Below are positions 34,355 to 43,044 of a DNA stretch of 64,000 nt, piece after piece. Position 1 is the stretch's first letter. Each line of letters opens with the position of its first letter. The stretch is from Sorangium cellulosum So0157-2 (GTDB taxonomy: Bacteria > Myxococcota_A > Polyangia > Polyangiales > Polyangiaceae): contig NC_021658.1 in the NCBI RefSeq assembly GCF_000418325.1, positions 5,629,501 to 5,693,500 of the forward strand. The letters are read 5' to 3'. Under the pieces are notes generated by a model. That model had not been told where the DNA came from, ran no database searches, and worked only from the letters and a program-made list of their open reading frames with translations. Position numbers and translations under genes: made by a program.

Positions 34355-35323
34355 CTATGCACGCGGCGCGTCTGCGCCCGGTGCAAGTTCGTGACGCAGG
34401 GGCGCAGTTTCGCGCCACCCCTCGGCCTCGCCGCGGAACAGCGCTGCGCGCTCTGTCATCGCCGCGGTGATGCCCTCGCGCGCGGCCCGCAGGCGCGCGT
34501 TGTCCCGGAGGTCGCGGTGGCTGAGGAGCCAGAAGTCGCCGACGTAGCGCAGGTCCGGCTTCGCGAGGCGCTGGAGCCCTGGCTCCGGATCGCCGGCGTA
34601 AGTGGGTAGCATCACGAAGCCGAGGCCCGCGTGCGCGGCCTCGATCATGATCGCCATCGACTCGAACGTGCCCCAGATCGGAACCTCGGGATAGCTCGAC
34701 GACGCGACGAGCTCCTCGGCGATCTTGCGCAGGTTGGAGCCGAGCCAGCGCGCGGGGCGCGCGCCGCGCTCGGGGTCGAGCTGGGAGGCGTGCGCGGTCG
34801 CGACGTAGTTGCAGAGGGTGATGGGGGCGAGCCGCCGCCCGATCAGGTGCTCCGGCGGGGACGCGCTCGGAACGAGCGCGCGCACCGCGATGTCGGCCTC
34901 GCGCTTCGACAGATCCAGGTTCTTGGCATCGGCATCCAGCTCGAGCTCGATGCCGGGATGCTGCTCGCAGAGGCCGGCCAGCGCGCCGAGGAGGATCTTC
35001 GCGATGAAGGGGTCGGTGCAGGTCACCCGCACGGGCCCTTCGAGCCGCGCGTCTTGCCCGGCGAGGCCGCGCTCCAGCGCGGAGATCTCCCGCTCGACGC
35101 GCTCCGCCCCCGAGACCATCTCGTTGCCCGCGTCCGTCAGCAGGTATCCATCGCGGTGCCGGTCGAACAGCTTCACGCCGAGCCGCGTCTCGAGGGCCTC
35201 GACCCGCCGCGACACGGTCGAGTGGCTCACGCCGAGCATCGAGCCCGCCGCGCGAACGGAGCCCGTTCGCGCGAGCGCGAGAAAATGGCGCACGTCATCC
35301 CAGTCCACGATCCCCGCCAGCAT
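34355..35323 (-). CDS. LysR-family transcriptional regulator
   Basis: 322 residues. The winged helix-turn-helix is at about 5-65 (F-L-A-L-A-R-T-G-S-V-R-A-A-G, V-S-H-S-T-V-S-R-R-V-E-A-L-E). A linker helix is followed by a periplasmic-binding-protein-like effector domain from about 95. The sequence resembles the subgroup with W-D-D-V-R-H-F-L at the start. It probably controls the neighbouring methyltransferase gene 14 bp downstream, or genes elsewhere; the effector is unknown. The C-terminal ~25 residues are a variable tail. Confidence 0.9.
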   Translation of the reverse strand: MLAGIVDWDDVRHFLALARTGSVRAAGSMLGVSHSTVSRRVEALETRLGVKLFDRHRDGYLLTDAGNEMVSGAERVEREISALERGLAGQDARLEGPVRVTCTDPFIAKILLGALAGLCEQHPGIELELDADAKNLDLSKREADIAVRALVPSASPPEHLIGRRLAPITLCNYVATAHASQLDPERGARPARWLGSNLRKIAEELVASSSYPEVPIWGTFESMAIMIEAAHAGLGFVMLPTYAGDPEPGLQRLAKPDLRYVGDFWLLSHRDLRDNARLRAAREGITAAMTERAALFRGEAEGWRETAPLRHELAPGADAPRA

Positions 35324-35475
35324 ACCCCTCGCGGGTGCGCGCGACAGATGCAGACACGAGCCGCCGTAACCGAGGGCGCCGAGGCGCTGCGGGTCGACGT
35401 GGCGGCCGAGGCGCGCGTCAAGAAGAGCGCCTTCCTGCCGTTCGCTCCGCGGGAAATCGCCCGTATCCTGTCGCC

Positions 35476-35958
35476 ATGGACTGCCCCACGTGCGGCCGCT
35501 CGAACCCGGAGGCCTATGTCTTCTGCCCGGACTGCGGCGCCCGGCTCCCCCGCGCCGCGAGCGCGCCCGTCGCGGAGCCCGTCACCGATCCCCACGCCGC
35601 GAGCGCGCCGGCGGGGCGCTCCCTCGAGGAGCGGGTGGGGCGGATCGAGCGCGAGGTCCAGGCGCTGATCGAGCGGCGATCCGCGTCGATGCGCGACGAG
35701 CTACGCTGCCCCGCATGCGGCGCGAGGAAGATCCTCCACGCGCCCAAGGTCCTCGACGCGGACGCCGAGGGGCGGAGCGAGCTCGCCATCGCGAAGCCGA
35801 GCGTCTGGAGCAGCCGGAGGGTCGGCAAGCTCGAGGCGTACATCTGCGCGGGCTGCATGCTTGTCGAGTGGCACGTGAGGGAGCTCGAGGGGCTCGACGA
35901 GCACGTGGACGTGTCGGTGCTCGATGGTGAGGCGCCGCGCCAGGGACCGTATCGTTGA
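35476..35958 (+). CDS. Double zinc-ribbon protein, hypothetical
   Basis: 160 residues. N-terminal zinc ribbon C-P-T-C-G-(10)-C-P-D-C-G (Cys at 3, 6, 18, 21). A short Ala/Pro linker and a predicted helix (S-L-E-E-R-V-G-R-I-E-R-E-V) come next, then a second ribbon with C-P-A-C-G and, about 60 residues on, C-A-G-C. Both Cys pairs of each ribbon are present, so each can bind Zn2+. It is cytosolic with no membrane anchor. The role is unknown; such proteins often mediate protein contacts. It is divergent from the LysR gene across about 150 bp. Confidence 0.75.
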   Translation: MDCPTCGRSNPEAYVFCPDCGARLPRAASAPVAEPVTDPHAASAPAGRSLEERVGRIEREVQALIERRSASMRDELRCPACGARKILHAPKVLDADAEGRSELAIAKPSVWSSRRVGKLEAYICAGCMLVEWHVRELEGLDEHVDVSVLDGEAPRQGPYR

Positions 35959-36009
35959 TCGATCGCGTCCGCCTCTGGGTTCCTGCCCGGACTCCTGGTG
36001 GGGGTGGAG

Positions 36010-37416
36010 CTACTGATCCGTCGACGCCTCGGCCTCGGCGGCCGTCAGCGCCGCGCCGGGCGCCGGTGCCCCCGGCAGCGCGAGCCTGCCGACGAGGAGG
36101 CCCACCACGGCGGCCACGGCCGAGGCGAGCAGGACGCCGAGCTTGGCCGCGGCGAGCATCGCGGCGTCGCCGAACGCGAGGCCCGCGATGAAGATCGCCA
36201 TCGTGAAGCCGATGCCCGCGACGCAGCCCACGACCGCGATCCCGCGCCAGCCGACGCCGCGCGGCAGGGCGCAGACGCCGAGCCGGACCATCGCGAAGCT
36301 CGCGAGGAAGATGCCGATCGGCTTGCCGGCGACGAGGCCGAGCGTGACCCCGAGCAGGATCGTCCCCGCGGCCGCGTGGTCGAGCGAGCCGCCGTCGACG
36401 CGGACGCCGGCGTTGGCGAAGGCGAACAGCGGCATGATGCCGTACGCGACCCACGGGTGGAGCGCCGCCTGGAGCCGGACCACGGGCGGCAGCGCCTCGC
36501 GCTGGGCCTGCCGGATGCGGCCGAGGGGCTTCAAGAGCTCGTCCGTGCGGTGCTGGTCGCGCTGGGTGAGCGCGGCGACCCTGTCCACCGCGTCGCGCGC
36601 CGTGGCGAGGAACCCTTCGCTGCCGAACCACGAGCGCACCGGCGTCAGCAGCCCGACGGCGACGCCGGCGATCGTCGGGTGGACGCCGGCGCGGAGCATG
36701 CCCCACCAGAGGACGGCGCCGGGGGCCACGTAGACGGCGGGCGAGCGGACGCCGAAGCGCTGGAGCAGCAGCACCGCGAGGGCGCCGGCGCCCGCGACGA
36801 GCAGCCCGCTCCACGCGACGCCCGACGAGTAGAACAGCGCGATGACGATGATGGCGCCGATGTCGTCGATGATCGCGAGCGCGAGCAGGAGCACGCGCAG
36901 GGCAGGGGACACGCGCTTGCCGAGCAGGGCCAGGACGCCCACCGCGAACGCGATGTCGGTCGCCGTGGGGATGCCCCAGCCGTGCCGCGAGACCGGCGAC
37001 GCGTTGAGCGACAGGTAGAGGAGCGCGGGCGCGATCATGCCGCCCACGGCCGCGGCGACCGGCAGCGCTGCGCGCTTGAGATCCGAGAGCTCCCCCTCGT
37101 GCATCTCCCGCCGGATCTCCAGGCCGACGACGAAGAAGAAGATCGTCATCAGCCCTTCGTTGATCCAGAAGTGGAGCGGCTGCGCGAACACCAGCGAGCC
37201 GACGCCGATCGTGATCGGGACGTGCCAGAGGTGCTCGTAGACGTCGCCCCACGGTGAGTTCGCCCACGCGAGGGCGACGACCGCCGCGATCAGCAGGACG
37301 ATCCCGCTGGCGGCCTCGACGTGCAAGAAGCGCTCGATGGGGCCGAGGACGCGCTCGGCGATGCGGCGCGCGGGGGCCCACGTTCCGGGGGCGAGCTGGG
37401 AAGGGGATGGGCTCAA
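36010..37416 (-). CDS. nhaA: Na+/H+ antiporter NhaA
   Basis: About 468 residues with 12 TM helices. Family landmarks: [36 protein letters not shown], and A-I-I-D-D-I-G-A-I. This last is the Asp-Asp pair that binds Na+ (D163/D164 in E. coli). It exchanges Na+ or Li+ out for protons in. There is no ATG before the first helix; the TTG at 37416 is the best available start and gives a ~20-residue cytosolic lead, but the start is uncertain. It is the second Na+/H+ system in the window besides Mrp. Confidence 0.92.
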   Translation of the reverse strand: MSPSPSQLAPGTWAPARRIAERVLGPIERFLHVEAASGIVLLIAAVVALAWANSPWGDVYEHLWHVPITIGVGSLVFAQPLHFWINEGLMTIFFFVVGLEIRREMHEGELSDLKRAALPVAAAVGGMIAPALLYLSLNASPVSRHGWGIPTATDIAFAVGVLALLGKRVSPALRVLLLALAIIDDIGAIIVIALFYSSGVAWSGLLVAGAGALAVLLLQRFGVRSPAVYVAPGAVLWWGMLRAGVHPTIAGVAVGLLTPVRSWFGSEGFLATARDAVDRVAALTQRDQHRTDELLKPLGRIRQAQREALPPVVRLQAALHPWVAYGIMPLFAFANAGVRVDGGSLDHAAAGTILLGVTLGLVAGKPIGIFLASFAMVRLGVCALPRGVGWRGIAVVGCVAGIGFTMAIFIAGLAFGDAAMLAAAKLGVLLASAVAAVVGLLVGRLALPGAPAPGAALTAAEAEASTDQ

Positions 37417-37738
37417 AGGACCGCCAAGGCGCGAGCGACGTCGCGCAAGAGGGGAAGGCGGCCCGACCGTCCCACGAAGACCTGTCGCGGCGCTCCGCCG
37501 CCGCGACACCCGCGCGAGAGGATACTCATCCGGGCAGCCGAATCCAGCGCGAACGGGCTCGCGGACCCGGTGCGCGACGCTGGCGCCGCGCGGTCGAGGT
37601 CGCGCGCCGCTGCTCCGGCGCTTCGCCTCCGCTGCTCGGACATCGGCAGGCGCACGGCTCCGGCGCGTGCACCGGATTCGAGGCGCCGTGTGGATCGTGA
37701 GCTGGCCTCGGCGCATGGTGCGGTCAGGGAGGTGATGG
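37417..37738. other. Intergenic, 322 bp, divergent promoter region
   Basis: It lies between nhaA (minus) and the phosphotransferase gene (plus). No recognisable coding remnant or repeat. The ribosome-binding site GGGAGGTG precedes 37739. If the nhaA start is misplaced, part of this could be its N-terminus. Confidence 0.4.
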
Positions 37739-38755
37739 ATGACGCGAGATGCCCTCGATCGCGCCGCGGTGACGGCGTTCCTCGTCGCGCGCCACGGCGA
37801 CGCCGCCCGCGACGCGGCCATCGAGGTGCGCCCGCTGCAGGGCGGGCTCTGCTCCGAGGTTGCGCTGATCACCGCGCAGCTGCGCGGCGCGGGCGCGCGC
37901 CCGGTCGCGCTCGTGGCCAAGTTCGCGCACGGCGCGGCCGCGCGCGAGGCGGCCGTCTACCGGCGGCTCTCGAGGTCCGTCGCGCGGCGCTTCTCGCCCG
38001 AGCTGCTCGGCGCGGAGCGGCTCGGGCGCGGGCGCTGGCTGCTCTACCTCGAGCGGATCGAGCCGGCGCACGCCTGGCCCTGGGCCGACAGCGCGCACAC
38101 GGCCCAGGTGCTCGAGCGGCTGGCGCGCCTCCACGCCACGGCGAGCGGCGCCTCCCTGCCGGCGTGGGACTACGAGGCCGAGAACCTGGCCGCGGCGCGG
38201 GGCACCCTCGCGCTGGCCGAGCGCCTGCCCCGCGGCGAGGTCCCGGCGCTCGCCCGGTCGCTGCCCGCGCTGCGGCGGGTCGTGGCGGCGCTGCCCGCGA
38301 TGCGCCGCCAGCTCCTCGAGCTCCAGCCGCTCGGCCGCGCGGTGATCCACGGCGACGTGCACCCGGGGAACGTCATGGTCCGCCGGCGCGACGGCGTCGC
38401 GGAGCCGGTGCTGCTCGACTGGGCGCGCGCGCGGATCGGCTCGCCGCTGGAGGACGTGAGCTCGTGGCTCCAGGCCCTCGGCTACTGGGAGCCGGAGGCG
38501 CGGCGCCGCCACGACACGCTGCTCGCCGGCTACCTCACGGCGCGCGGCCTCGCCCCCGCGCTGACCCGGCCGCTGCGCGACGCCTACTGGTTCGCGGCCG
38601 CGTCCAACGCGCTCGCGGGCGCGCTCGGGTATCACCTCGCGATGGCGTGCCCGGCGAGCGAGCCCGGCGCGACGCCGGACGCGCGGGCGGCCGCGGCCCG
38701 GAACGCGGCGGACTGGCTGCGCGTCATCCGCCGGGCCGACGCGTGCTGGCGCTGA
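37739..38755 (+). CDS. Aminoglycoside phosphotransferase (APH)-family kinase
   Basis: 338 residues with the APH/choline-kinase fold. The nucleotide-binding lobe has V-A-L-V-A-K-F (ATP-binding Lys). The catalytic loop [10 protein letters not shown] supplies the Asp base and metal-binding Asn, and [10 protein letters not shown] gives the metal-binding Asp. All catalytic residues are present. Members phosphorylate small molecules such as aminoglycosides, choline or sugars; the substrate here is not known and a resistance role should not be assumed. The 3' end overlaps the histidine phosphatase gene by 32 bp tail-to-tail. Confidence 0.85.
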   Translation: MTRDALDRAAVTAFLVARHGDAARDAAIEVRPLQGGLCSEVALITAQLRGAGARPVALVAKFAHGAAAREAAVYRRLSRSVARRFSPELLGAERLGRGRWLLYLERIEPAHAWPWADSAHTAQVLERLARLHATASGASLPAWDYEAENLAAARGTLALAERLPRGEVPALARSLPALRRVVAALPAMRRQLLELQPLGRAVIHGDVHPGNVMVRRRDGVAEPVLLDWARARIGSPLEDVSSWLQALGYWEPEARRRHDTLLAGYLTARGLAPALTRPLRDAYWFAAASNALAGALGYHLAMACPASEPGATPDARAAAARNAADWLRVIRRADACWR

Positions 38756-39371
38756 CGTGCTCGCGGTCATCGAAGCGCAGGAGGACGCCGCGCTCGCCCT
38801 GCCACGAGAGCGACGTGAGGCTCCCGTTGCCTGGCCGGAACGGCTCCCAGCGCGCCGCCGGGACGCCGTGCAGCGCCCCGAGGACCTGGCCGATGACGCC
38901 CGCGTGCGTGACCACGAGCACGCGCTGCCCCGGGTGCGCCGCGGCGATCGCGCCGATCGCCGCGAGGCAGCGCGCGCGGAGCTCGCGGTAGCTCTCCCCG
39001 CCCGGCCAGCGGAAGTCGTCGTCGTCCTGGCGCAGGTTCGCCTCCCAGAGCGCGGCGTGGCGCGCCTTGACCTCCTCGATCGGCGCGCCGTCCACGTCGC
39101 CGCAGCAGATCTCGCGCAGGCCTTCGTGCGTGCGGACCGGGCCCCACGCGCCGGCCGCGATCCGCGCCGTCTCGAGCGCGCGGCTCAGCGGGCTCGCGTA
39201 CACGGCGTCGAACGCCGGGCCTCCGGCGAGGCGGCGGCCCAGCGCCTCGGCCTCCTCGCGCCCCTGCGCGTCGAGCGGCGTGTCGGTCCAGCCGCTCATC
39301 GGGGCCGCGAAACCGGCGCGGTTGCCGGCGGTGCGGCCGTGGCGCACGAGGAACAGGAGGCAGGGTCGCAT
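38724..39371 (-). CDS. Histidine phosphatase (phosphoglycerate mutase-like)
   Basis: 215 residues. The catalytic R-H-G motif (L-V-R-H-G-R-T-A-G-N, His11) and the second histidine in V-V-T-H-A-G-V-I (about 154) are both present, as is the acidic Glu in E-G-L-R-E-I. The family includes broad-specificity phosphatases, alpha-ribazole phosphatase (CobC) and cofactor-dependent mutases. The length and the R-E-I-x-x-G-D region are compatible with a CobC-like or general phosphatase. No cobalamin genes lie nearby, so it is left unnamed. Confidence 0.88.
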   Translation of the reverse strand: MRPCLLFLVRHGRTAGNRAGFAAPMSGWTDTPLDAQGREEAEALGRRLAGGPAFDAVYASPLSRALETARIAAGAWGPVRTHEGLREICCGDVDGAPIEEVKARHAALWEANLRQDDDDFRWPGGESYRELRARCLAAIGAIAAAHPGQRVLVVTHAGVIGQVLGALHGVPAARWEPFRPGNGSLTSLSWQGERGVLLRFDDREHVSASTRRPGG

Positions 39372-40281
39372 GGTCCGGGGGAGCGGGGGCGCTCGGCCAG
39401 GAGGCTAGTAGCGCGGGTCCGAGATCGCGCCAGACACACCGGTCGATCGCGAGCGATCGCTGGCACAGGAGCGATTTTCGTAGTTTTTCGCTTGCTTCGC
39501 CGTCGAGGGCGGCGCCGATGTCGAGCAAGGCGCGAGACAAGAGCATCACGATGCTGGAGCGTGGCGCTGGCCTGCCTCAGGTGAGAAGGAATAGCGAAGT
39601 CCCATCTTTCGGCGAGCTGTTGAACGGGTCGATCGGTGATCGGATCGGCATGGGCCACGAAAATCCGCTGGAGCGGACGACTTCGAAAACGCTGAGAGCT
39701 GTCATTGGGGTAGCTCCCCCTCTCCACGTCACACCGGTCGATGCCGTCATTCGTTTTGTCTCGGACGCAGCCACGTCGAGGCCGCCGTGACGCCGAACCG
39801 TCCCGCTTTTCATGCTTCAGGAATCTCATCGGAACACAACCAACGTCGACCTGCGCTCGCCATTCAAGCCGTCACGCGTTCGTGATCCTGCTTTGTTCGA
39901 AATCAGGAAGCGCCTGATGGACTCGGGCGCTTGGGCTCCCCGAATATCGGAGACGGAGGGAGGATCGCACAGAGCCAGCGCGGTGCGCGCGGCCTGCGCC
40001 GCCGGCGCTCGCTCACAAGGAGAGCGTGGGCACGGAAGGGGGTTGTCGCGCCCGCCAGCCCGGTCTCACCGGGTCTGTAGAGCCTACACCGATACAATGG
40101 TTCGGCCTTCGCCAGCTCGCTGAGGCGTGGCAACGCGCCCCCTCGGCGTTATCACCTCGTTTCATTCACGATCGAAGCCGGTATCGTGGAGATGCGCATG
40201 CCGCTCGCGCTCGCTGGGGGACGGCCGGCTGGTCGAGCGATGAGCAGCGGCACAGGCACCGATGGAACCGAGGAGCCGTTT
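39372..40281. other. Long intergenic region, 910 bp, lower GC, no gene recognised
   Basis: Base composition is visibly lower in GC than the flanking genes (for example cgtagtttttcgcttgc near 39480), and GC3 bias is absent in every frame. Several short open stretches (39518-39790 plus, 39577-39813 minus, 39812-40123 plus) have no ribosome-binding site and no recognisable domain. It may be eroded foreign DNA. The right end holds the leader and GAGGAG ribosome-binding site (40269-40274) of the PAS-STAS gene. Confidence 0.45.
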
Positions 40282-41547
40282 ATGCAGAGCACGACAGGGA
40301 AAGGCAGTCATGCGAAGCGCGCTCACGGCGGCGCGGACGTCGCCCGCAGCCGCGCGCGGCCGCGTCAGGACGAGCGGCGAAGCCGCACGAGCGCCCGGGC
40401 CGGCAGCGAGGAACGGGAGCGCTTCTTCTCGCTGTCGCTGGATCTCCTCTGCGTCGCGGGGACCGACGGCCGCTTCAAGGACCTGAACCCCCGGTGGGAG
40501 CAGGTGCTCGGGTACTCTCTCGATGAGCTGATGTCGCGACCGTTCCTCGACTTCGTCCACCCGGACGACCGCGCGCCGACCATCGCGGCCGTCGAGACGC
40601 TCGGGAAGGGCGAAGCTATCGTCTGCTTCACGAATCGCTACCGCCACAAGGACGGCCATTACATCTTGCTCGAATGGAGCTCTTCCGCCGTCCCCGAGCG
40701 ACAGGTCGTGTATGCCCTGGCGCGCGACGTCACCGAGCGCGAGGCGATCTCGGCAGCGCGGCGCGCCGCCGAGGAGCGCCTCCAGCACCTGCTCCTCTCG
40801 AGCCGCGTCGTCCTCTACGCCGCGAAGGCGTCGAATGATTTCGCTCCCACGTTCATCAGCAACAACGTGGCTGGGCAGCTCGGCTATGGGATCCGGGAGC
40901 TCCTGACCCCGGGCTCGTGGGTCGAGCGCATCCACCCGGAGGACAGGGAGCGCTTCGCCGCCGGGCGTGCTGCGCTCCTCGAGGACGGCACGCACTCCTG
41001 CGAGTACCGAATTCGTCACAAGGAGGGCAACTACCGGTGGATCCATGACGACAGCAGGGTCGTCCGCGACGCCGAGAGCAACGCGGTCGAGGTCGTCGGC
41101 TCATGGCAGGACATGACGGAGCGCCACGAGTCGGAGCAGCTGATCCGGCGGCAGTCGGCGGCCCTGCTCGAGCTGTCGACCCCGCTCATCCCCATCAGCG
41201 ACGAGATCCTGGTCATGCCGCTCATCGGGGTCGTGGACAGCCGCCGCGCCGGGCAGGTCCTCGAGATGCTGCTCAACGGCATCGTCCAGCGCAGCGCGCG
41301 CGTGGCGATCCTCGACATCACGGGCGTCGGCGTCGTGGACACCAAGGTCGCGGATACGTTCATGCGCATCGCCCGGGCCGTCCAGCTCGTCGGGACGTCG
41401 TTCATCTTGAGCGGCATCCGCCCGGACGTCGCGCAGGCGCTCGCGAGCCTGGGAGCCGATCTGAAGGGCCTGACGACGCACAGCACGCTTCAGGCGGCCA
41501 TTCGCCAGGCGATGATGCAGGGGGGCAGCGGGGTCGCGGCCCGATGA
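40282..41547 (+). CDS. PAS-PAS-STAS RsbR-like regulator (divergent paralogue)
   Basis: 421 residues. After a basic disordered lead of about 40 residues come two PAS domains (about 47-170 and 180-295; L-D-L-L-C-V-A-G and F-V-H-P-D-D-R; Y-R-W-I-H-D-D-S with a PAC-like end). Then a Q-S-A-A-L-L-E-L-S-T-P-L-I linker and a STAS domain (L-D-I-T-G-V-G-V-V-D-T). The first STAS Thr (V-V-D-T) is kept, but the second position reads P-D-V-A-Q-A, so the second phosphorylatable Thr of RsbR proteins is replaced by Ala. The start at 40282 is set by GAGGAG seven bases upstream. A second STAS protein follows after 164 bp, probably the same transcript. Confidence 0.87.
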   Translation: MQSTTGKGSHAKRAHGGADVARSRARPRQDERRSRTSARAGSEERERFFSLSLDLLCVAGTDGRFKDLNPRWEQVLGYSLDELMSRPFLDFVHPDDRAPTIAAVETLGKGEAIVCFTNRYRHKDGHYILLEWSSSAVPERQVVYALARDVTEREAISAARRAAEERLQHLLLSSRVVLYAAKASNDFAPTFISNNVAGQLGYGIRELLTPGSWVERIHPEDRERFAAGRAALLEDGTHSCEYRIRHKEGNYRWIHDDSRVVRDAESNAVEVVGSWQDMTERHESEQLIRRQSAALLELSTPLIPISDEILVMPLIGVVDSRRAGQVLEMLLNGIVQRSARVAILDITGVGVVDTKVADTFMRIARAVQLVGTSFILSGIRPDVAQALASLGADLKGLTTHSTLQAAIRQAMMQGGSGVAAR

Positions 41548-41711
41548 TCCCGCGCGCCGGCTCTCCCGTGCGCCACCGGCGCGGCGGTGATCGCCCCTTT
41601 CGCGGGCACGCTCGCGCCATGACGCGCGGGCACGGCGTCAGCATGGGTTTCTCTTGCCTGCCAACGACATGATGATCCCAGGGACAATGTCTCCTGGCGT
41701 GGGGTGCTCTC

Positions 41712-42896
41712 ATGGAAATGCGAAAGAAGAACGGATCGCGAGCGCTCTTGAACAGCGGCAGGGAGGTCCTCCTCGATTCATTTTTGGCGTCGTGCCCCGA
41801 GATGCTCTTCGTCGCGGGCGTCGAGGGCGAGCTGCTCCGGTGGAGCGGCGCGCTGGGGCAGGCGTTCGGGTCCGTGCTCAAGGAGAACCTGCGCCTCGCA
41901 GAGATCGTCCACCCCGCGGATCGACGCGCTGTCCAGGAGGGGTGGTCGAGGCTCCAGGCGGGCAAACACAGGCAGCAGCCCGTTTACATCGAATGCAGGC
42001 TCCGGAGGCCGGAGGGCGCCTATCGACGCGTCTCGTGCGCCCTCCGCCGATCGCGCGACGGAGACTTCGTCCACGGCTCCCTGCGCGAGCCCGCGCGCCA
42101 CCCGGACGAGGACATCGACGAGCTGAGGCGGCGGTCGAAGATCCTCGAGACGCTGATGCGGAACGTGACCATCTGTGTGTGGTCGATCGATCGCAACGGC
42201 ATCTTCACCTACCATGACGGCAAGGGGCTGGAGCTCGTCGGGATGAAGCCAGGCGAGCTCATCGGGAAGAACCTCTTCGAGGTCTTCGAGGACACCGACG
42301 AGGTCCGACAGGCGCTGGAGGGGACGCCGATGCACACGTTCTCCTCGCAGAACGACATTCACTGGGAGAGCTGGTTCGTCCCAATCCAAGACGACGGAGA
42401 GGTCGACGGGCTCATCGGCTTCACGCTGGACGTCACGGAGGCGAAGCGCGCGGAGCAGGAGATCCGGAGCAAGCTCGCCCAGATCGAGCACCAGCAGCAG
42501 GTCATCCGCGATCTCTCGACGCCGGTCATCGAGGTCTGGGACGGCGTCCTCACGCTGCCGATGGTCGGCGTCGTCGACAGCGTGAGGGTCGCCGACATGA
42601 TGGACGGGCTGCTCCGTAGGATCGCCGAGAAGAGCGCGCGGTTCGCGATCCTCGATCTCACCGGCGTCGAGGTCGTCGACACCAAGGTGGCCAGTCACCT
42701 CATCAACATCGTGAGCGCCATCCGGCTGCTCGGCGCCGAGGGCATCGTCGTGGGGATCAAGCCGACGGTCGCCCATACCATGGTGTCCCTCGGGCTCGAT
42801 CTGAGCACGGTGCTGACGAAAGCGAACCTTCGCGCAGCGCTCAGCTTCGCCATCCGGCGGATGTCTGCCGTCGCGCCTGCGAGCGGCGGCCAATGA
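41712..42896 (+). CDS. PAS-PAS-STAS RsbR-like regulator
   Basis: 394 residues, a close paralogue of the protein at 1637-2830. It has a first PAS with S-C-P-E-M-L-F-V-A-G and I-V-H-P-A-D-R, a second PAS with I-C-V-W-S-I-D-R-N-G, and the shared linker Q-V-I-R-D-L-S-T-P-V-I-E-V-W-D-G-V-L-T-L-P-M-V-G. A STAS domain (L-D-L-T-G-V-E-V-V-D-T, then T-V-A-H-T) ends it. Both candidate phospho-threonines are present. It may assemble with its paralogues into a stressosome-like complex. RsbT-type kinase and RsbS are not in the window. Confidence 0.88.
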   Translation: MEMRKKNGSRALLNSGREVLLDSFLASCPEMLFVAGVEGELLRWSGALGQAFGSVLKENLRLAEIVHPADRRAVQEGWSRLQAGKHRQQPVYIECRLRRPEGAYRRVSCALRRSRDGDFVHGSLREPARHPDEDIDELRRRSKILETLMRNVTICVWSIDRNGIFTYHDGKGLELVGMKPGELIGKNLFEVFEDTDEVRQALEGTPMHTFSSQNDIHWESWFVPIQDDGEVDGLIGFTLDVTEAKRAEQEIRSKLAQIEHQQQVIRDLSTPVIEVWDGVLTLPMVGVVDSVRVADMMDGLLRRIAEKSARFAILDLTGVEVVDTKVASHLINIVSAIRLLGAEGIVVGIKPTVAHTMVSLGLDLSTVLTKANLRAALSFAIRRMSAVAPASGGQ

Positions 42897-43044
42897 CGGG
42901 GCGCGCCGATCGGTACGACACGCGCGTCCGGAGGTTCGTCCTCTAGCTAGGATCCAGCGCCGGGAGCTGTCACTGGCGTCGCTCACGCTCCTCTGGGTCT
43001 CGCTTCAGGAAATCTGCTCGCAGGGCGGCGCGCGAGGCCGGGGC

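Noticed and set aside
39452-39472. A TGGCAC sequence resembling half of a sigma-54 promoter
   Set aside because: The -12 TTGC element is missing at the required spacing and no activator site or gene start follows.
39518-40123. Possible small genes in the long intergenic region
   Set aside because: No ribosome-binding site, no GC3 bias, no recognisable family; competing frames on both strands are of equal quality.
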